A stretch of 64,000 bases of DNA from Rhodamnia argentea (Eukaryota; Streptophyta; Magnoliopsida; Myrtales; Myrtaceae). Of the stretch, positions 1 to 11,387 are shown one piece after another. Under the pieces are notes generated by a model, which ran no database searches, was not told the origin of the DNA, and saw nothing but the letters and a program-made list of their open reading frames with translations. The stretch lies in NCBI RefSeq assembly GCF_020921035.1, contig NC_063151.1:4712001-4776000 (forward strand), given 5' to 3'. The position numbers were made by a program, and so were the translations under genes. Position 1 is the stretch's first letter, and every line of letters starts with the position of its first letter.

Positions 1-1299
1 GCCTCCCTCCAGAAGGTTATTAGAAAGATCTAAGTATTCCAATGTATCATGGCTTATTCCCCAAAACCACCTCGGGATCTCCCCACTAATCCTATTGAAA
101 GAGAGGTCTAAGTGTGTTAATCTTTTCAATGAACTCAAGAAGTAGGGGAACTTGGTTAAGTTGCAAGAACTCAACCACAACACTTCAAGCTTCGGGAATG
201 TATACTTCGGTGCATCATAGATTAGATTTAGTTCGTGAGAAACCCCAAGCTCCCGGAGATATTTGAAGTTTGTAAAGTTTTCAAACTCTACAACTCCGCT
301 AAAGTTATTCCAATCAAGATATAGAATTTGGAGTTGCTTGAGATTCCACATTGACGAGGGGATGTGTCCTGTGAATCCGCAACCGCTAAGCTCTAAAACT
401 ATTAAACTCTCCATGTTACCAATTGAATCTGGTATTTCTCCCGAAAAGTTGGTATACGAGAGAGACAAATATTTGAGAGGACCAGTCCAATTGGAAGTGG
501 GAAGAGTCCGTGACATGTCATCATTGGCACTTAAATCGAGATGAGTGAGGCTCGGTAATCGAAAAACAGTATCTAGAAACAACACCCCTCCCAAGGAACA
601 ATAAGAAGCGCTCAAATATGTCAGAGAAGAAGACAAATTCGCGAAGGACTTTGGTGAAACCATGGACATGTCTACTTCATCAAGGACAAGCTTTCTCAAT
701 GTTGTCAGATTCTGAACAAGCATTGTGAAGATCGGATTTTCCAACCTGAGAGAAGAGGACGAGTAGGCGGTGTCAACATAATTGACAGAGAGATCAAGTG
801 ACACCAGCTTGGAGAGGCAAGGGATTTCACGGGGAACGGTACCCGTAAAGCACGAACTAGAGAGATTGAGATGAGTCAACCCTGCAAATGCACCCAGATT
901 AGGGGAAATACGCGAGCCGGCAAAGTCATTACCGAAAAGGTTAAGATTTTGAAGATGGCGAAGGAGAAAGAGGGAGCTATTGGAATGGAGAGGGCCACGA
1001 AGCCGACTGCAAGCAAGGTCGAGACTGACGACGTTGCCGGTGACGCTGTCGCAAGTGACGCCGTCCCACGAGCAGCAGTCCACGCTCTTGTTCCATGAGT
1101 TTGTCTTCGGATAAGACACGACAGGGCCGTACCAATCACAATTGGCCGACGCCATGAGATCGAGCACGAAGGAATTCTTGAAGAGAAGCAAGGCATCGTG
1201 TTGGTCAGGAGGGCAAAGCGGCGAGGCAAAGGGAAGGGAGGAGGAATGTAAGAAAAAGAGGAAACAGAGGAGGCGGAGGAGGATCTGATGACACCCCAT
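1..1299 (-). CDS. LRR receptor-like protein (RLP), N-terminal part, cut by left window edge
   Basis: This is the first 433 codons of an RLP, a cell-surface receptor made of extracellular leucine-rich repeats, one membrane anchor and no kinase. I read the frame codon by codon from the ATG at 1297-1299 to base 1 and found no stop or frameshift. The N-terminus is a hydrophobic signal peptide. It is followed by an LRR N-cap with the CPPDQ start and the paired cysteines of CCSWDGVTC, then LRRs with the GxIP consensus. The protein aligns without gaps to residues 1-433 of the intact RLP at 13301-16435. A hand count gives about 61 differing residues (roughly 86% identity), mostly at exposed LRR positions. 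Introns are absent, as usual for the family. The C-terminal half, with island, acidic cap and transmembrane segment, would lie left of the window. Ligand and function are unknown; immune receptors of the Cf-9 type belong to this family. Confidence 0.9.
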   Translation of the reverse strand, partial: MGCHQILLRLLCFLFFLHSSSLPFASPLCPPDQHDALLLFKNSFVLDLMASANCDWYGPVVSYPKTNSWNKSVDCCSWDGVTCDSVTGNVVSLDLACSRLRGPLHSNSSLFLLRHLQNLNLFGNDFAGSRISPNLGAFAGLTHLNLSSSCFTGTVPREIPCLSKLVSLDLSVNYVDTAYSSSSLRLENPIFTMLVQNLTTLRKLVLDEVDMSMVSPKSFANLSSSLTYLSASYCSLGGVLFLDTVFRLPSLTHLDLSANDDMSRTLPTSNWTGPLKYLSLSYTNFSGEIPDSIGNMESLIVLELSGCGFTGHIPSSMWNLKQLQILYLDWNNFSGVVEFENFTNFKYLRELGVSHELNLIYDAPKYTFPKLEVLWLSSCNLTKFPYFLSSLKRLTHLDLSFNRISGEIPRWFWGISHDTLEYLDLSNNLLEGG

Positions 1300-1580
1300 T
1301 TTTGCAATTCAGCACTACGAGTGAGTTGAGTGGTGGTGGTGGAGACTGTAGAGAGCTTCAAGTCATATATAAATAAATAAAGCCCCTTACACTTACATCA
1401 TCGTGAAGTGATTAACACGGGTCTTTCCGAGAAGGTCGCGGTCAAAGTCTTGTTAAGATGACATTATTGGGACACATAATTTCCAAGGTGGGGCCACTTG
1501 CGTGTGGAAAATTTCTAGTGCCTTTAGAAATTTCCATGGAATAATCTTCTTGAAAAGTCTCGTGTGTGCTATGTCTGCCT
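1300..1580 (-). promoter_or_regulatory. RLP promoter: TATA box and W-box module
   Basis: A TATA-like stretch (TTATATATGA on the minus strand, 1364-1374) lies 65 bases upstream of the RLP ATG. It is followed by a conserved module at about 1399-1580. The module contains GGTCAA at 1440-1445, which is a W-box core TTGACC on the gene strand. Family knowledge: WRKY factors bind TTGAC cores in many defence-gene promoters. The same module stands in the same place before the paralogous RLP at 16435, where the TATA segment has become a long AT microsatellite. Confidence 0.6.
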
Positions 1581-1610
1581 TCTCGCATTTATTATAGCAC
1601 CTCATGCCAC

Positions 1611-2717
1611 GGGATTAAATTAAACTTCAATTTTAGATAATTGACCTTCCAATTTTTTTTCTCTTTTATTTTGGGTTGACCTTGCAAATTTTTTTTTTTT
1701 GGTAATCCGGGATCCGCCGGTCGTAATCGGGTCAACTCACCACCACCCAAAGGGTGGCGAAGACCCTTTCCAACGGCGACTATACCTGGAGGGAGGCTAG
1801 CCCCGCAGCCCACCAGCAAAGGCCCCCCACTTAAGTTCGAGAAACGCGTTGGGAGGGTTTTGAACCTTTGACCAGCTTGCGCCTTAGGGCCAAAGAGCTC
1901 AAAGCTCACCAAACGCGCCATGCCCGTGGTGGGTTGCAATTTTAATTTCTCCAAGACTAGTTTTTTTTTTTTTTTGGGTGATTAAAGTAAACTTCAATTT
2001 TTTATAGCTTAAATTCAACTTCAATTTTGGAGGCTAGAGTACGTTGGGTACTAGTTGATTGTTGAAGCAAAGAGCTGGATGCCTACCTTATTATTATTAT
2101 TAAAAGGGGAAAGACGTAGGCGTAGGCTTATGTTACTCTTTCGTGTCCTACTTCATTTGTTTCTCCTGACCTTGCACCTTTAGCTTTTTCAATTTTTTTT
2201 ATTTTTTATTTGTTAAAATGGATGAAAATTTTATTTATAGGTTAACTTATAGCTTTTTGGTAACTTTTTAAGAAGTTGGAGTACCAGATCACATGTTTTA
2301 TTTGTTGTTTAAATTGACAAATCAAAGCTGTACGGAACGTTCTGAATGAGCTTCGAAAGCGATGCGACGGAGGGGTGATTTTGGAAACACGAGAGAATAC
2401 TTTAGGTTTATAATGTTTGTATGACATAAAGCACTGTTGAAACGCTTGAGGACAGAACAACATTCTCTGTAGTTTAAGGAGATGAGGGATCTTAGTGGTA
2501 AGCAATCAAGCGCCTATTGAACCGGTCTTCTTAATATCAACTGGGTTTAATATTCTATCCGAGCACCGGCAAGAGTGGAAACTTAAAGTTCGGCTTAAAA
2601 TCCTTCAAATTCAGGTCTTAGTCCATACTAGAGATAAGGGGTTATCGATTTCGGGATGGACAGATTCTCACCTTGAAATTGGGATCTGGATTGAAAGGGT
2701 TGATTCTTAGTTTCATA
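1611..2717. other. Segment present only in the left duplication unit
   Basis: The duplicated flanks of the two RLP genes match on both sides of this stretch. In the right unit, however, the module end at about 16740 joins directly to sequence equivalent to 2719. About 1.1 kb is therefore either inserted here or lost from the other unit. It contains a SINE-like element and otherwise AT-rich sequence without a credible gene. Confidence 0.6.
1689..1933 (-). mobile_element. tRNA-derived SINE (candidate)
   Basis: Read on the minus strand, the element has an A-box-like motif (TGGCGCGTTTGG) and, about 50 bases later, a B-box-like motif (GGTTCAAAACC). These are the internal RNA polymerase III promoter parts of a tRNA-derived SINE. 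It ends with a poly(A) tail, seen as poly(T) at 1689-1700. The hexamer TTGCAA flanks both ends (1682-1687 and 1934-1939) and may be a short target-site duplication. I cannot name the family. It is absent from the matching place in the right duplication unit. Confidence 0.5.
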
Positions 2718-3236
2718 ATCGACCAGTTTGGGAAAAAAGTGTTCGAAAAATCCTAAATTCACATTGATATCAATTTAATCATAAATTTCATTTTATTATA
2801 ATTTTTTTTAATGATGCTAATTTAATCCCAAATTTTTTGATCTAGAGTCAATTCAGTCATTCCGACTAATTTCGGTCGGATATTCCTAACATGGATGCCA
2901 TACGACCTACGTGGCACGATCAACTCTAACGTAGATATTTTTTTAATAATATTTTCTTGATTCTCAATTTATTTTTATTTCCCCCCCTTTTTTTAAAATT
3001 GTGTCGAGGTGGGTCACCAGCGAGGCTATTGCAAGCCTAATGTCAAAAAGAAAATTAAAACAAAATAGAACAAACGATAAACATTTAAAATATCTACGTT
3101 AGCGCAAATCGTGCCATGTAGGACAACCTTCCTCCACGCGAACGACTTCCGGGCAATATGAATGAATTGACAAATTATCAAAACATTCAAGTCTAATATC
3201 AAAACCGAAAACTTTAGGGCTGATTATTTTTTTTAA
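2718..3236. mobile_element. Inverted-repeat MITE, family copy 1
   Basis: The two halves are loosely complementary. The left end has a GTGTTCGAAAAATCCTAAA-type start with repeated 'caatttaatcataaa' phrases; the right end has 'tttagggctgattatttt'. CCTACGTGGCACG-like and ACGTAG motifs lie inside. Very similar copies occur at 7725-8225 and 16741-17235, and relatives at 20768-21190 and 54419-54968. The last has a 9-bp target-site duplication, which suggests a Mutator-like origin for the family. Confidence 0.5.
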
Positions 3237-3733
3237 GTAAGTTTTCCCTCGTTATTGACGTACATCTTTTATTTTCTTTTTTGTTCATTTATTTTTCAAT
3301 CATGATTTAGGGATTTAGGCATGAGCCTAATTATTTTAAAGGGTGGAATGGAGACACGATAATGGCTCGTGAACTCTGTTCCTATACCTTTTATCACCGG
3401 GGCTCGATAATTAGGATTTTAGACCAATAAATCATCCTTCTACGTGATGATGTTGACTTTAATAGGGGACATTCACCAAGTTCTTACAAGTATTAATCTC
3501 ACCGAAGCCGATATGTTCATTGAAGCTGGCAAGAGTCCAACGGGAAAATTAAGCTTCTAATTGCGGTCTTTGATCAATTGATAGTTTATGACGGCGAAAA
3601 GATATTTTTCGTGTCGCACTCTTGCCCACTTTGTCTTTCACATGAGCTCCGGTTAATCAAATTAGAGTTGGAAAGTTATAATCATAAAAGCCATGAAAAT
3701 CTAATGACCTTTTTTTCTTGGTCCGAGTGCTTG

Positions 3734-4110
3734 TTTTTTTTTTTTGGTTGGAAAGAAAATTTCATTTAATTCGAGAGAGAAGTACATTCCTTCAAGATAA
3801 AGATGCAAATCAAACAAAGCCTGCAGAGGCTTGCTCATTCCATACGGACGTGTCAAGACACAATCAGCGGCCGGTCACCAAATTTCGTATCAACATCAAT
3901 GATGAGCATACATAAAAAAATTCTCTCTTCAATAACTACGACTTTACTAAAAGGCGGTGTGTGCCTAAGTTCGGCATTCCCAACACCATTACCGTATAGA
4001 GAACAAATTGAAAAAGCACGGACAACGCCTTGTAAGTCCTAGATCTATTTTTAGATCGGAATATAAGAGCATCCAATCTAACTTTAGATTGGGAGAGAAG
4101 ACCTGCAAAA
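3734..4110 (-). mobile_element. Non-LTR retroelement 3' tail, copy 1
   Basis: Poly(T) at 3734-3745 is a poly(A) tail on the minus strand. Before it, on that strand, is a block ending '...gaaattttctttcc'. The block recurs with the same layout at 8739-9170 and 17571-17985. This looks like a 5'-truncated LINE (or LINE-mobilised) end that was duplicated together with the RLP units. There is no coding capacity. Confidence 0.4.
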
Positions 4111-4348
4111 TAAAAATCAATTGATCACAAAATAACTTTTAGATAACTCGACTGTAAAAATAGTAGTGGAGCTGCAATCGACTATATGGAGTAAGTATCG
4201 AAGTCGGAGCGAACGAGTAAATCCAAAATAGCATATTCTCATAAGATGCTCGCACTCCAATTTTTTTAACTCATCGGGACAAAACATCGACTGGATTGTC
4301 TGCGAAATCAACGGGAAAAAAAAGGGCTTTGCATGGCCCTTACTTACT

Positions 4349-4630
4349 GCATCGTGAAGTGATCAACACGGGTCTTCTTCTCGAGAAGGTCACGGTCAAA
4401 GTCTTCCCAAGATGACATTATTGGGACACATAATTTTTATGGTGGGGTCACTTGCGTGTAGAAAATTTTTTAGTGCCATAGAAAATTCCATGGAATAAAT
4501 AATCTTGTTGAAAAGTCTCGTGCGCCACGTGTACAGCACCCCCCATGTCACGGCACTAGCAACTCTTTTGGACGATTGACGAATTTTGACAGTCCTGAAT
4601 TCTTTAATTGCATTTTCTGTCCTGAATTCT
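4349..4630 (-). repeat. Orphan RLP promoter module (copy B)
   Basis: This is the same W-box module as before the RLP genes (TCGTGAAGTG at 4352, GGTCAA at 4395-4400, then 'attattgggacacataat' and 'ccatggaataa'), but no RLP reading frame lies downstream. It is followed by a directly repeated phrase 'cctgaattctttaattgcattt' at about 4590-4640. It is near-identical to 18226-18520. Confidence 0.6.
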
Positions 4631-5305
4631 TTAATTGCATTTACTGGGAAATCTTTGATCAACTGATAGTTCAAGTTCACGACGGCAAAACAGATGTTTT
4701 TCGTGTTGGACTCTGGCCATCTTCGTCGAACCCATGACTTCCGGTTAATCGAATTTAGAGTCGGGAAGATCTAATTGAGAAATCTATATAAATTTAATGA
4801 CCTAATTTAGATTGCATTGCCCTTATGCTTATAGGCAAGGAACGCTATCTCTAACTAATTCCACTCTTTTCACTTTTTTATTTTTATCGTAAGAAATATG
4901 CTATTAGAACTTGAAAATTTCTCGAGGGGTAGAAGTACATTTCACTCTTTTCACTTTTCAAGTCGTGTAAAATTCTAATGAATTTACATTACACGCATCG
5001 GAATGAGTGAAATATATGAAAGAAGCTAACTATCTTCAAATATTCCTAATAAATTATACGAGATCAAGTATAATTGCGTAAAAGGAAAGCTATTTCATCG
5101 GAAAATAAATGAAATGTCATTTCAACAAAAAAAAAAAAGAATATTTGATTTCTTTGGCAAATGAGATGAATTGGCATTCTAATTCTTACAATCCAATGAC
5201 TGTCGTGGGAACTCAATCGGGGCCGTGACTTACTGGAACGTGAAAAACAAGAATCAGACCATCATCACATTCACATTCCCAATGTGAATTGATAAAGGTA
5301 TTGTC

Positions 5306-5667
5306 CAAAGCACTTTATTCTGTCGTTCAACAACCTGATTAGGGAATTACAACAGTGGCTTTAGAAAAAGTGAGAGGGCATCGGGCGGCCTCCAATAGTG
5401 TCGAGCAAAATATCTAATTAGTCATGGAAGGAAATAAAGTTAAGCCACAACCCATAATAATGGTGAAAGCCTCGGGTAATTATCATCAAAGCACTTTATT
5501 CTGTCGTTCAACAACCCGATTAGGGAATTACAACAGTGGCTTTAGAAAAAGTGAGAGGGCATCGGGCGGCCTCCAATAGTGTCGAGCAAAATATCTAATT
5601 AGTCATGGAAGGAAATAAAGTTAAGCCACAACCCATAATAATGGTGAAAGCCTCAGGTAATTATCAT
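5306..5667. repeat. 181-bp direct tandem duplication
   Basis: Bases 5306-5486 are repeated at 5487-5667 with only a few differences (aacctgat/aacccgat, ctcgggt/ctcaggt). The paralogous place in the right unit (about 19168-19360) has one copy. The duplication therefore happened after the segmental duplication, with CAAA at the junctions. Confidence 0.9.
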
Positions 5668-6440
5668 CAAATAAAAGAGCAAATAACAACCTAGAAAAGT
5701 TATTTGACACTTCACTCAAACAACAATGTGTGTGTGTATAATATGATTGAGAAATATCGACTCAAGTACTCTTGTATTATACATGTTTAGACATGATCCA
5801 AACAATATAAAGCTTATAACAACTTTTTAGAAAACTGTCTCTCACAACTTTAAGAAGTCAATAACTTTAAAATATATATATTACCACATAAACAAATTGC
5901 AATTTAGGATGCGAAAAGGCGAGGATCAAATCGTCCTCGTCGTGACCCATGCTCCCAAGATTCCAAGTCAGAAAGTCTATTTTCTCACACGGCAAAAAGG
6001 ATTTTCCAACGGAGTTTAATCAACCAGACGGCAACCAAATCAAGCGGAAAAGAAAATGTCCTGCCTTTTGTTTCGTCCACCCAAGTGCAAGTCCAGTCAA
6101 GCCAAGTCTCTTCCATTATCTAGAACCAAAAATATCTTGGCAAGCGTCCATCCATACGTTGTTGTAACTTCCATTGCTATCTGCATAGGAACTAGGAAGC
6201 AATAGTCGCTTATTTATTTGGATGTTCCCACATGCTACGAATATTAATTGCTTTTCTTTGTGTATTAGTATGCTCATAACAATGACCCAACTTAAATAAT
6301 CTGATTAAGTTTGTAGACAAATTATCGACGTATTTTTACTATCAGAAATATGCGTGTGCTTGCAAGGAGAGCAGCTTACTTCGCCTTAAAATCTCATTGA
6401 AATAAATCAATCAATGAAAAAAATATTATTGTTACTATCG

Positions 6441-7496
6441 ATAATAATTTATGTCTAAACATTTTCATGGACATTACAAAAAAAATCGTTTTATTCATTT
6501 TTATAAGCGATACACGCGATTATTTTTAGGAAAGTATTTTTTGAATAAGTAATTTTTCGCGAAACAAACAGGGCATAAGGATCCTATCTCTCTCTCGAGA
6601 TAATTTGACCTTCGAAACACTCTCAAGACAAAAATTAATTCTCTAAAATTTTCCCAATCTTCATTCTCCAAGCTTATATAGAGTTGTCGCATCAGAATAT
6701 TACTCTTGGAAAGTGCTCTAGTGTAATGAGAGAATGAAATGCATAAACGCAAGTAATTTACATGGCGACAGCTTTCAAGACTGATTTCACCAATATTTCA
6801 TCTTCCGCCCTCATACCCGTCCCAAGAATTACCGAAAACCAGCTCACTACCTCGCCAATTGCAGTGCATTTCCACCATGATTTGTCGCATCGAGTGGGTG
6901 GGTTTTTCTTCTTCGTTTTAAAGGGCGCAGCTGTTCCTCCCATCATTGTCTCCCATCCCAACAAAGCCCGGCTTCGTTTTCCATTTAATTCAGAAAAATT
7001 GTATTGCATTAACAATTTTTAAATACCACTAGTGCACTTTTGATGCTCATTATAAAAATTAACCTCCCCTTTAACCGTTACGGTGTTTTCGAATCCAACC
7101 TTCGCATCGAAAGTTTCTGGGTGGGAGTAATTAATTGCTGTTAATTATTATGATTTCTATTATCCCGATCGACCAAAGTTTTCGCCTGTCAAAATCGTTA
7201 AGTGAACATTCGGACATAAATAAAATAAGCTAAGCGGACCAAAAATCTCTCCCCCTGATCGGACGCTCGCGTCAAGGCCATGAGCCCGAAAAGAAATTTG
7301 CACGAGAAATTCCTACACTGCTTATGTACAATAATTGTAACACAAAAGACGTGAGAGAAATAAGAGACTTCCCTTGCCCCCCTTCCCCTCCAAAAAAAGA
7401 AAAAAAGAAAAAGGATGGTCTCAACATTTAAATATAAAAAAAATGAAAAACTGAGAGTAAAGTAATACCATGGAGTGAACTGGCCCGAAGGCCCAA
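6441..7496. other. Intergenic; old duplicated block shared with 12240-12800
   Basis: No gene is visible. From about 6890 to 7470 the sequence resembles 12240-12800 in direct orientation. Shared phrases include 'agctgttcctccc', 'ctcattataaaaattaacctc' and 'gaaaagaaatttgcac'. A weaker third relative lies near 9800-9900. This is further evidence of repeated duplication inside the cluster. Confidence 0.5.
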
Positions 7497-9600
7497 CGTG
7501 AAGTGATTAACATGGGTCTTCCCGAGAAGGTCGCGGTCAAAGTCTTGTTAAGAAGACATTATTGGGACACATAATTTCCATGGTGGGGCCACTTGGGTGT
7601 GGAAAATTTCTAGTCCATGGAATAATCTTCTTCAAAAGTGTCGTGCACGCTATGTCTGCCTTCCCGCATTTATTATAGCACCCCATGCCACGGCACTATC
7701 AACTCCTTTTGACAATCGACCAATTTGGAAAAAGGGTGTTCGCAAAATCCTAAACTCACGTTAATATCAATTTAGTCATAAATTTAATTTTGTTATAAAT
7801 TTTTTAATGATGTTAATTTACTCTCAATTTTTTTTATACAGAGTCAATTCAGTCATTCCGACTAATTTCGATTGAATATTCCCGACATGGACGCCATATG
7901 ACCTACGTGGCACGATAAACTTTAACGTACATATTTTTTTATAATATTTTAGTGATTCTCGATTTATTTTTATTTCCTCCTTTTTTTTAAAATTGTGTCG
8001 AGGTGGGTCACCGGCAAGGCTATTGCAAGCCTATTGTCAAAAAGAAAATTAAAACAAAATAATACAAATGATAAACATTTAAAATATCTACGTCGGCGCA
8101 AATCATGCCATGTAGGAAGACCGTCCTGCACGTGAACGACTTCCGGGCAATATGAATGAATTGACAAATTATCAAAACATTCGAGACTAAGATCAAAACC
8201 GAAAGGTTTAGGGCTGATTATTTTTTTTTAGAAATTTTTCCCTCGTGATTGACGGACATCTTTTATTTGCTTTTTTGTCCATTTATTTTTCAATCATGAT
8301 TTAGGGATTTAGGCATGAGCCTAATTATTTTAAAGGCTGGAATGGAGACACGATGATGGCTTGTGAACTCTTGTTCCTGTACTTTTTATCCCTGACTGGG
8401 GCTCTATAATTAGGCTTTTAGACCAAGAAATCATCCTTCTACGTGATGCTGTTGACGTTAATAGGGGAAATTCACCACGTTCTTACAAGTATTAATCTCC
8501 CCGGGGCCGATATGTTCATTGAAGCTGGCAAGAGTCCGACGGAAAAATTAAGCTTCTAATTGCGGTCTTTGATCGATTGATAGTTTACGACGGCGAAAAG
8601 ATATTTTTCGTGCTGCACTCTTGCCCACTTCATCTTTCGCATGAGCTCCGGTTAATCAAATTCAGAGTCGGAAAGTTACCATCATAAAAGCCATGTAAAT
8701 CTAATCACATGATCGGACAAATTAAAGGTCCAAGGGCCTTTTTTTTTTTTGGATAGGAAGGAAAATTTTGATTTCATTCGAAAGAGAAGTACATTACTTC
8801 AAAATAAATATGCAAATCAACTAAAGTTAATAAATCTGAAAAATAAATCAATCTGGTATAACCCGCAAAGATTCGTTCATTCCATACGGAGGCATCAAAA
8901 CACAATCGGTGCCCGGTCACCGAATCTCTTATCGATATCAATGATGAGTATTCATCCAATCCCCGAGAATATCGAAGGCTTTTCTCTCCAGTAATTACAG
9001 CTTTGCCAAAAGGCGGTGTTCATCTAGGTTCGGCATTCCTAGCATCATCACCATATAGAGAAACAACAACAACACTAATAGATTCAAAAAGCACAGATAA
9101 CATCTTGTAAATCCTCTATTTATAGATCGGATATCTAAATCTAACTCTAGATCGAAAAAGAAGGCTTGCAAAATGGAAATCAATTAATCACAAAATAACT
9201 TTTAGATAAGCCGATTGCATAAGCAATTTGAAATCGTACTCGACTATATGGAACAAGCACCGAAATCAAAGCGAGCAAGCAGATTCAAAATAGCATATTT
9301 TTTGGAAATGCTTGCATTCTAAACCTCCGAGTTCACTGGATAAAACGCGATGAGATTGTCCTCGAAATCAATGGAAAAGGGCTTTGCATGGCCCCTACTT
9401 ACTCCATCGTGAAGTGATCAACACGGGTCTTCTCGAGAAGGTCACGGTCAAGTCTTGTTAAGATGACATTATTGGGACACATAATTTCCACGGTGGAGCC
9501 ACTTGCGTGTGGAAAATTTTTCAGTGCCATAGAAATTTCCATGGAACAATCTTCTTGAAAAGTCTTGCGCGCGACGTCTTGCCATGTTTACAACACCATC
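7497..9600. repeat. Third partial copy of the RLP upstream region
   Basis: In order, this stretch holds a W-box module (7497-7660, GGTCAA at 7535-7540), an inverted-repeat MITE copy (about 7725-8225), unique-looking sequence shared with 3300-3700, a retroelement tail (8739-9170) and a second W-box module (9407-9590, GGTCAA at 9446-9451). This is the same order as 1399-4630 and 16575-18400. There is no RLP coding sequence beside either module, so the receptor gene(s) once attached appear to be lost. Confidence 0.7.
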
Positions 9601-9659
9601 GGTCCCTCTAGTTTTGCATGAAAAACAAAACCCTCCATTTACTTTTGAACCTTAAAAAA

Positions 9660-11105
9660 ATAAAAAAGAGCAGAGAGAGGATATTAATTTTCAAGTAAAA
9701 TTGCTTAAAAGAAAGAAGTATTCCATCGCAAAATAAACGATAAATAAATCAATCCTAATATGGGAAAAAGAAGGGATCCAGTGCATTTCTGACGTCATCT
9801 GCCTCCTTGAGTGGTGATTTTGCTTTGAGGGCCAGCTGTTCTTCCGATTGGCCCGGCCCTCACCTTCCTTATCCACCCTCATTGTCTCCGATCTAAAAAA
9901 AACCGTTCGTTGTCGTTTTATTAAGCACTTTTCGATGCGTTTGTTTTAGCAAAGTTGTTTTTCGGGAATTGATTTTCCTGATTTTCACCTGTTTTCGCAC
10001 GATATGATTAATAAAAAACACTTTTTCTGATCAATAAAGAATTCATGCATAAAATAAGAAAAACAAATTCCTCAATCTGAAAAAGGTAAAAACACTTTTC
10101 GGAGTTTCTCATATGAAACTTTTAGTATTCTATTTTATCATTTTTTATAAATATTTTAGCATTTTTTTATTTTCTTTTTCTTCTTCATCCGTCGGCCGTC
10201 GGCCTTGGCAATAGCCGGCAGCCGGCCACACAAGCTCGAGCCTTGCCGGATCCCGGCGTCCCTCGAGCTCGCTCGTGGCTGCAGCCAGCCGGTCGCGGTA
10301 GAGGACACGACGACGGAGGAAGAAGGAAGAAGAAAGAATAAGAGACGGTCCAAATTAAAAAGGGAAATGGAAAGAAAGAAAAATGATCCCGCCATTTAAA
10401 AAGGAATTATAGAGGCTTAGAGCAAGGTAATAGGTGTGGTTTTAAAGTGTACTGGCTGGAGGGCCCAAGGTGAGTATAGGCGAGGCTCAGCAAGAGGCCT
10501 GTTCAAGAAAGAAGGCATGAAAAGGAAACTCATGGTAATTGATTTTCACTCACAGTTAAAGATGGATCTGAAGTTTTAATTGTTTTGAGGACCAAGGTTT
10601 ACCAGGAACTTACCATATCTAAATCGACGAATCGTGTCTCGCCTTCGAGTGTGAATGTAACTTCGCACATTGATGCGACCAACCGATCGCACATACGTCA
10701 TAAGTTAATTTGATGAAACATATAATTAAGGACGTTTCTACCCAAAAAGTTGGCCATGTATCAATGTCACCGGGTTGAATTGTTTTGGGTCGGAGTTCTA
10801 GGATCCGCGGAACTTTGATGCGTATAGCTAAAACTCACATCCCTTTGGTAATTCCTGCGTTGGAGATGGAAAATGATATTGCACGTGGCTGTGAAGGGAT
10901 TGGACTAGCCGTAAAGCTCAAGTTTGAAAATTAACTGTATCGCCTCTTTGAGAGCCTATTTCGCTCATTTTCACCGTTCGCTCATCGTGGCAGATGCTAG
11001 GCCCTTGAAATTCATCATCTCTAGAGATGAACCCGGTCCCCTGGACAGGGATCTCATTGCGGAATGGTCCTGGTGGCTGTGAGATTAGAGCTTGAACTGA
11101 CAGCT
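9660..11105. other. Intergenic, repeat remnants
   Basis: No gene recognised. It contains a dispersed 'tttcgcgaaa/gaaaatattttc'-type repeat fragment (about 9930-10110), a GC-rich 'gccggc' block at 10180-10330, and from about 10420 a stretch related to 26400-27050 ('actggctggagggccca', 'gcaagaggcct'). Confidence 0.4.
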
Positions 11106-11113
11106 ATAGCCAC

Positions 11114-11379
11114 TAGAGGTGAGCAAATCGGACTGCTCGAACCGGGAACCGCCTAGACCAGTGATCTGGTTCTCGGTTCTTAATATTGGAACCGATGGTC
11201 GGGCGGTCCGGTCTTGATTCCAGAGACATAGGACCGGGCCCAACCGACGGCCCGGTCAGATTTTCGTTTCCCAGGATGGCCGGTCCGGTCTCCGGTTCCA
11301 AAAAATGGGAATCCGGATCACCGGTCTATTTCCCGAATTTTGAGAGGAACCGGACCGGATTGATAACCAATCACCTCTA
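11114..11379. mobile_element. hAT-type MITE, 266 bp
   Basis: The element has perfect 9-bp terminal inverted repeats, TAGAGGTGA at 11114 and TCACCTCTA ending at 11379. It is flanked by ATAGCCAC (11106-11113) and ATAGCTAT (11380-11387), which agree at 6 of 8 positions with two C/T transitions. TAGRGGTG-like ends and 8-bp duplications are typical of the hAT superfamily. The interior is GC-rich with many CCGGTCCGG/CCGGTTCC words. No transposase is encoded, so it is non-autonomous. Confidence 0.7.
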
Positions 11380-11387
11380 ATAGCTAT

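Larger units (their letters stand above)
1..6440. repeat. Segmental duplication, left unit
   Basis: The RLP 5' part and its upstream DNA match 15137-20150 in direct orientation. Bases 1-1299 correspond to 15137-16435 with a constant offset of 15136. Bases about 1399-1560 correspond to 16575-16745. From about 2718 onward the match runs on to about 6440, equivalent to 20110-20150. A noncoding sample (4124-4310 against 18000-18187) differs at roughly 6% of bases. The units differ by the 1.1-kb segment at 1611-2717, the 181-bp tandem duplication at 5306-5667 and microsatellite lengths. Confidence 0.85.

Noticed and set aside
876-1361. 161-codon minus-strand frame at the RLP start
   Set aside because: Shifted frame of the RLP; it begins upstream of the receptor ATG and resembles nothing known.
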